21,551 bases of DNA, taken from positions 1 to 21,551 of the IMG/VR virus record IMGVR_UViG_3300017962_000148; one strand, 5' to 3'. Source of the DNA: a virus. Shown here piece by piece: positions 19,801 through 21,551 of the stretch (position 1 is the first letter of the stretch; each line of letters begins with the position of its first letter). Below the pieces are notes generated by a model. It was not told the origin of the DNA, did not search any database, and worked only from the letters and a program-made list of their open reading frames with translations. The translations under genes were made by a program, and so were the position numbers.

Positions 19801-21551
19801 GGGCACATTTAGAGTTGAAGAAATTATTAGTGACGCCGAGTTTAGCTTTGAGCTTCTGAACGAACCCGAGAAAGCAACTGCACCTCTGGGTACCACTGAG
19901 ACTGGTCTTGCCAGAGCGTCGTACTCTACGACTTCTACCAAGGCAATCGGACCTATCTCTGACATTAAACTTGTCAACCCAGGTGGTTTCTATCAGAAAC
20001 TACCTATTGTTACAGATATTGCATCTAATAGAGAGATTGAGAAAATTCGTATCACATCTGGTGGTACCGAATACGTAAATGGTATTTACTATAACGTTCC
20101 CATTGAAGGCGATGGGGAAGGTGCTTTGTGCAACATTACAGTTGCTGATGACGGTGAACTGACAGGTACTATCACCAATGTTGTTCTAACATCTGCTGGT
20201 AAGGGATATACCTTTGCGTCTGTTGATATTGACGCTATTCCTGGAATCCTTGGACCCCTGCTGGCAGGTTCTGGTGGTGATCTGGAAGTTGTGATTCCAG
20301 ATGAAGGTTCGGGTGCATCCGTCTTCCTGCAAGGTAGAAGCATCGGTAAGATTAAGAAACTGAAGAACAACGAATTTGGTTTCGGTTATTCACACGACTA
20401 CACTCTGAGACCCGAAATTACTTTCCCAGTAAACCTTCAGCTGTTTAATACCGCTATTCTGTCCGAAATTAAAGTTACTAATCCTGGTTCTGGTTATACC
20501 TCTGTTCCTAGAGTTGTGATCGAAGGTGGTGGCGGTACAGGTGCTGAAGCAGAGGCAATCGTCAAGAACAATAGACTTTCTGAAGTTATCATCAAGAACC
20601 CTGGTTCTGGTTACTCTTCCGAACCGTCTGTTACTCTGAAATCCGAATTTAACTATGTTGTTAACCTTGACTTGGGTTACCTGCAGTTTAACTTCCCGCA
20701 CGGCATCACCACTGGTGCAGAAATTCAGTTGAGAGCAGAAGATCTTGGTTCTACTGTTGGCGTTCTGCCAAAACCGAGTAGCGCAGGTCTGGTTAGCTTG
20801 AATGCAAACACTACTTACTTTGCAATCGCGGGTAATGCCAACTCCCTGGAACCCGACCAACTGAGAATTGCTCTGACAAAAGTTGATGCTGAGTCTGGTA
20901 ACTTTATTTCTTTCCTGACACAAGGTGATGGTCGTCAGATCCTTCTTACCGAAGTGTTCGGTGGTCAAGCAGAAGCAATCGTTGAAACTTCTCGCTTCCT
21001 GAAGGGTGAACTTGTTTATCAAGGCAGCACCATTGAGACTGCAACTGCAACAGGTTACGTTTCCAATAATGAGGGTTGGCAAATCGGTCCTCGCATCCTG
21101 AAACTTGAGAACTACAATGGTACTTGGGTAGAGGGCGAGAGAGTTACTGGTCAGGTGTCTCGTGCATCTGGTTTGATTGATAACCTCTCGATTGCTCGTG
21201 GTACCTTGAATATTGACTCGATGACTACCACAACTGGTCAGTTTATCGATGACGTGGGTAAACCTTCCGAAATTGTCCAGAAGATTCAAGACTCTTTCTT
21301 CTATCAGAACTTCTCTTACGTTATCAAGTCTCAGACTCCGATTAACGAATGGAGAAAGTCCATCCTGGAAACAAACCACCCCGTTGGTTTCAATATGTTC
21401 GGTGAACTTTCACTGAGCGCAGGTAAGGATATCTCTGGTCGTAAGGTTGTTTCGGACCTGATCAAAGAGGTCAACATCTTCAGTGCCACCGATGTTAATA
21501 AGATTACATCGTTTGCAAACTCGCAACCCATCTATACAGAGTTTAACAATA
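10874..21551 (+). CDS. Giant multidomain tail/baseplate-associated protein, VrlC-position (3' truncated, at least 3559 aa)
   Basis: Open from ATG 10874 to the window edge without a stop. The start MKSVKVSQRLQDQIPAFIRE and residues about 697-750 (IKTIKDFYLSKGTKRATEYL) are segments seen in large T4-like phage structural proteins. Domains follow in order: G-x-G-Y repeats about 309-627; a second array about 1132-1358; YHYH-type motif HSPIIGWAFDGNPIYGPYG at 1436-1454; EF-hand loop DINRDGVLQQSE at 1620-1631; SBBP-like propeller repeats about 1853-2230 (IYVVGET, LYIAGYTD); LamG/concanavalin-like domain 2231-2433; CBM5/12-like module 2653-2701 (W...YNTGDEVYSDGKIYTAS...VNW); VRGHQYVFDLDDTSNF segment near 2878; third repeat array about 3027-3260; conserved SYVIKSQTPINEWRKS near 3481. 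Placed directly after gene 6, it is probably a virion appendage that contacts the cell surface. Cyanophage genes at this position are often named VrlC-like. Confidence 0.85.
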   Translation, partial: MKSVKVSQRLQDQIPAFIREEDQAFVDLLVQYYKSQEKYGKPYDILNNILSYTDISSDEYDPNFLASSSVVLNRVSPYDNNITVENIDYFLEKDGTIKIDDEIIFYESITKSPEVVFTPGVNLLEFNKKIQELENIKTLFDGTRTQFPLTLGGTPVTPEAPEYLRVVVNGIQLKPNVDYFLEGAQIRFQTPPTIIQGSTEITRLEYLIGYTSVPVRELDAITVANANEERAEYNLTLNGSRYIPLSTVSCLVAINGRVKTPFVDYTIYQDNIILKSSLSVNDELTVRAVELIAPEFGKNAEAISKIENGQLIDLIVKNGGSGYQINFTPKVTVLTPDDTTGENATAEALVNGIKDIQLIDGGQGYTSANPPLIEFDTPADPSGIPARATVTVDDTTGQVSGINVQSSGSGYDSIPSIRFLNPGGAKISDSQIDAEGSVVDGSITVLEGGLRYTTAPQVYIDPPSENAVNAISASAYATLNAEGQVDGIVMISRGRGYLTAPRCRIIDPIGAQILDVQVTGGKLTNIELLTGGQGYTDAPSVYIVDNRKNLSGDNIGGTGATAVATIFNGEITDINITSFGDGYSEDNPPTVFIAEPKAAAASCNVGFGEVTGFTIHSQGRDYQPSQFRNCKRGVSSTTSYDIRANQVYTKESDSIVSSHEAGTVIENLDTLFVKTLYNRFVNQFLPNAPIDYTKVNAPQIIKTIKDFYLSKGTKRATEYLFKVLFSEQIDVSYPKDELIKPSSATWSVETIIRAEIISGNPLDIQDSQLFQYADPVDINVGNATCLVENVIAINTGVGTIYELSISEETLSGKFTIPYKTTLVEPLNTTDSIITVDSTIGWPERNGLIILGDNEYVQYKEKSLNQFIECTRSKNGIVEDWDAGTEIYSDIFCYINKGLDNEVKLRILGIAEANGTVLNDTGSYYLAGDKLNVASLGSSSINKKITSWLYNVKKLIQVNNIEPGGLNNQTATVYTTNKHGLLVGDSVTIYGANPTVFNGTFAVTSRISDTIFSYQISAPAPNAPQGNILMSVDLNKGKSDVDSINDSIEDYTTNVQNTFFDNTHAYIATTGIPNYKVGPFIGSALLPGNQRKLSRFPLNVETVSRRENISFGPIGAWVNGVAAWSYKSENKIQFGGITGIDITNSGKGYDAANKPAIEINGGGGSGAEANVTVNGSLFSVEVTAGGTGYTSSPLVSIVGGGGFGATATAVITNGTVSKILVETPGEQYTSAPTVSISGGGGSGATATAEVRGPIKSIALTSSGSGYTSSPEIKLNSGEGAVAQPIIINGRIVSIAIIASGRGYTSPPRVVINGDGYGAVGKAIIGTIGEDKGKVLGVTVENRGIGYSTGTTTIRLEAIGELATFKANVFEWTRNLENELDGLLDPSRGYVFAGYNTQYGGEYAHLSDPKQLRYVLGDNVFREASTGQLKELSSGLRHSPIIGWAFDGNPIYGPYGYIDAADQSSGIKRVTSSYRIKPVLLYDEDTNPNPVRADGPVLASYPAGSFIEDYEYVFQQGDLDQYNGRYCKTPDYPEGVYAYFVSIDASEAGLPVFPYIAGPQLYSTPDKWNYNQDAVQTNIPQGVVRYRDPYEDVDIDIDRQPNADTDQLVTEFGDTFVFEIEDINRDGVLQQSEIETLLEISEEPVLQLFDYYPRVSTRSQVDIEIETTTKFEDAQISGFVVENPGVSYKVNDKLYFDNEGTGGYGASAKVNSVKGIDIAAYTSFVEDDIPYGRITTTGEHDLRAGDGIIVDSIPIIDQTNKTYRVKVVSGVERVTVTQQGLGYSEDIPPTYEVVSGSGQDFALSITREESGAVNTVKIINSGSEYDKDNPPEIRVSHPQRFKKAAYALSVLKENSSGFDRICKISDVAIAEDRTFYVVGQTDDLTGDSAGLIAKFNSDGRLLWTRTMLPLQPATGDKDCVFTRIYVENTSPHSIYVVGETKPHTSNPNYNPDLVVAKFISGFDGFNNPTAVIQWQREIAGISGGTRRDYMSGVALDDDGQLYIAGYTDTNSLNPNDMWIALMDLDGTIKEKRKICSTSSDETLNDLHYIGNNSTLFVGISDPTGVGNIIVGETYYDTATIEVTWSRQFGNTAFRFSEPKITIDEYGSRFLTATATQIATGNKVGVLYMKFTPDDYKTPAVTKMFAPTGNFEEIRSTGVKFDVFGNIDVGAYVKYAFNDHRAIMFKVSWNTNNVLTAAYLKQDSGIGFRPTNVTNDSSGDTIIVGNKIESNEVALFDFDTAVDEDQTFNSALTATWTSAPSLDNTKFQYGTQSVYTGAAATSLHLDYGADVATSFTCEAFMALETAQYNAQASNPILFKVIPNTGSNAIVSIVGTSGDANFGKVKLELGANTYYSTSTTNWTAFNNQGFVHVAFVKSSPGVGNYQYEIFLNGTSVLSVTSTTVDTNLAEVYVGGDATPAAATSVDGWIDNLSISTLVKYDDTFTPTQAVGSNRETDAFTFKLDREQTKTGTYALTTIAADMSIEIGTAINNFTYNTQAITSSDWALGPAGLQILDYGDVVSNNVEGVYSFASHDETYETRTATIPTPLGKKLLLSTTVIPKFYLRDALYTSIDAVKTISFNQPATFTKGSVLQQYTTIGGQDVVSAYGTIVEVGTNFCKIGRIIGNFDQTKKLKSTANDINLIARVFEVETTTPQWTENFTYNTGDEVYSDGKIYTASSTGISGPTAPTHLVGTVSDGNVNWVYTSVAGTFTEDLANTAYNGGILSQYATWRQFSPTDYIIKIDEIYSDAGFIKGDTIDAEAVGVTLSFDNTGKIVTIGGLAGVKKFTLTANLDKDVIPNAPLAYTDLVYCLSSTKNNFEENEIVFIEGFATNEYNGSFFIEEVFNSREFTYRLRSTAVQDPTFNSNTIGSVNIYAKHPKLLFVRGHQYVFDLDDTSNFGYFISFSKDNQYKLEYPFVNIVREGIPGLTDQTSPKPLVKFIVNDDVTNISYYFDPSRTTPDTSPVSDTSFIDVIQTPYKGTFRVEEIISDAEFSFELLNEPEKATAPLGTTETGLARASYSTTSTKAIGPISDIKLVNPGGFYQKLPIVTDIASNREIEKIRITSGGTEYVNGIYYNVPIEGDGEGALCNITVADDGELTGTITNVVLTSAGKGYTFASVDIDAIPGILGPLLAGSGGDLEVVIPDEGSGASVFLQGRSIGKIKKLKNNEFGFGYSHDYTLRPEITFPVNLQLFNTAILSEIKVTNPGSGYTSVPRVVIEGGGGTGAEAEAIVKNNRLSEVIIKNPGSGYSSEPSVTLKSEFNYVVNLDLGYLQFNFPHGITTGAEIQLRAEDLGSTVGVLPKPSSAGLVSLNANTTYFAIAGNANSLEPDQLRIALTKVDAESGNFISFLTQGDGRQILLTEVFGGQAEAIVETSRFLKGELVYQGSTIETATATGYVSNNEGWQIGPRILKLENYNGTWVEGERVTGQVSRASGLIDNLSIARGTLNIDSMTTTTGQFIDDVGKPSEIVQKIQDSFFYQNFSYVIKSQTPINEWRKSILETNHPVGFNMFGELSLSAGKDISGRKVVSDLIKEVNIFSATDVNKITSFANSQPIYTEFNN
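11798..12753 (+). repeat. G-x-G-Y repeat array 1 (8 units)
   Basis: Eight units of about 35-45 aa share 'hydrophobic strand - x-G-G-x-G-Y-T-x-x-P - strand - G/A-rich A-x-A-x-V'. Anchors are NGGSGY, DGGQGY, SSGSGY, EGGLRY, SRGRGY, TGGQGY, SFGDGY and SQGRDY. Tyr is invariant and the Gly residues nearly so. A regular beta fold (helix or prism) is likely. Confidence 0.7.
14267..14947 (+). repeat. G-x-G-Y repeat array 2 (6 units, 37-40 aa period)
   Basis: The anchors are NSGKGY, AGGTGY, TPGEQY, SSGSGY, ASGRGY and NRGIGY. Tyr codons of the first five lie at 14315, 14435, 14552, 14666 and 14777, giving periods of 40, 39, 38 and 37 residues. Units 2 and 3 also share DNA: GCAACAGCAACTGC at 14483 and 14600, exactly 117 bp apart, which suggests recent duplication. 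Confidence 0.75.
19954..20655 (+). repeat. G-x-G-Y repeat array 3 (5 units)
   Basis: The anchors are NPGGFY, SGGTEY, SAGKGY, NPGSGYTSVP and NPGSGYSSEP, with the usual VxIxGGGGTGAEAEA strand between the last two. It is the same unit as in arrays 1 and 2, placed near the C-terminal part of the visible protein. Two stray units occur between arrays 2 and 3, near 16201 (QQGLGY) and 16327 (NSGSEY). Confidence 0.65.

Noticed and set aside
20390-21379. Long open frame on the minus strand (329 codons) opposite the giant gene
   Set aside because: It lies entirely under a recognisable coding frame, its translation has no domain and reads as low-quality S/T/R/N-rich sequence, and all supported genes are on the + strand.
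1-21551. tRNA genes, CRISPR arrays, insertion sequences, attachment sites
   Set aside because: I found no cloverleaf with a CCA-type acceptor pattern, no regular short repeat-spacer array, no transposase and no tRNA-like core in the non-coding gaps.

Overview
The window looks like part of a T4-like cyanophage genome (a myovirus of marine Synechococcus or Prochlorococcus). The evidence is two recognisable T4 baseplate wedge genes in tandem (25 and 6), followed by a giant tail or baseplate-associated structural gene in the position that cyanophage genomes often annotate as VrlC-like. Upstream lies a string of very small overlapping genes with cyanophage-type accessory functions: 2OG-Fe(II) oxygenases, an HNH endonuclease and an AbrB-like regulator. 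Copies of the NATAAATA motif known as the T4-like cyanophage late promoter are also present. All supported genes are on the + strand and packing is tight, with ATGA, TGATG and 8-nt overlaps.

Region 1 (1-273): the last 38 codons of an unidentified protein, an overlapping 40-aa ORF and a clear intrinsic terminator. Region 2 (293-1271): a 2OG-Fe(II) oxygenase of the HxH/FNI type and a NUMOD4-HNH endonuclease. Region 3 (1272-1521): the longest non-coding stretch. It holds two tandem late-promoter motifs, a perfect hairpin made of two inverted TTTTCCACA (cyanobacterial DnaA-box-like) sequences, a second hairpin and a sigma70-like promoter. Region 4 (1522-3932): nine small genes. They include a basic protein, a protein of 49 aa with 18 acidic and no basic residues, an NlpC/P60-like hydrolase, a SpoVT/AbrB-fold protein, two similar small helical proteins, a second 2OG-Fe(II) oxygenase and a coiled-coil protein. 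A three-copy motif with an exact 30-bp period precedes the NlpC/P60-like gene.

Region 5 (3937-21551) is the structural module: a 1147-aa protein with DUF5648-like repeats, a PAAR-like spike-tip candidate, a 49-aa protein with no acidic residues, a 61-aa unknown, gp25, gp6, and a gene of at least 3559 codons that runs off the window. That last protein combines conserved phage structural segments with three arrays of a G-x-G-Y beta repeat, a YHYH domain, a canonical EF-hand loop, SBBP-type propeller repeats, a LamG-like domain and a chitin-binding-like module. It looks like a host-surface-binding, calcium-responsive fibre or baseplate appendage.

No tRNA, CRISPR array, insertion sequence or minus-strand gene could be supported. 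Functions below the family level are inference.
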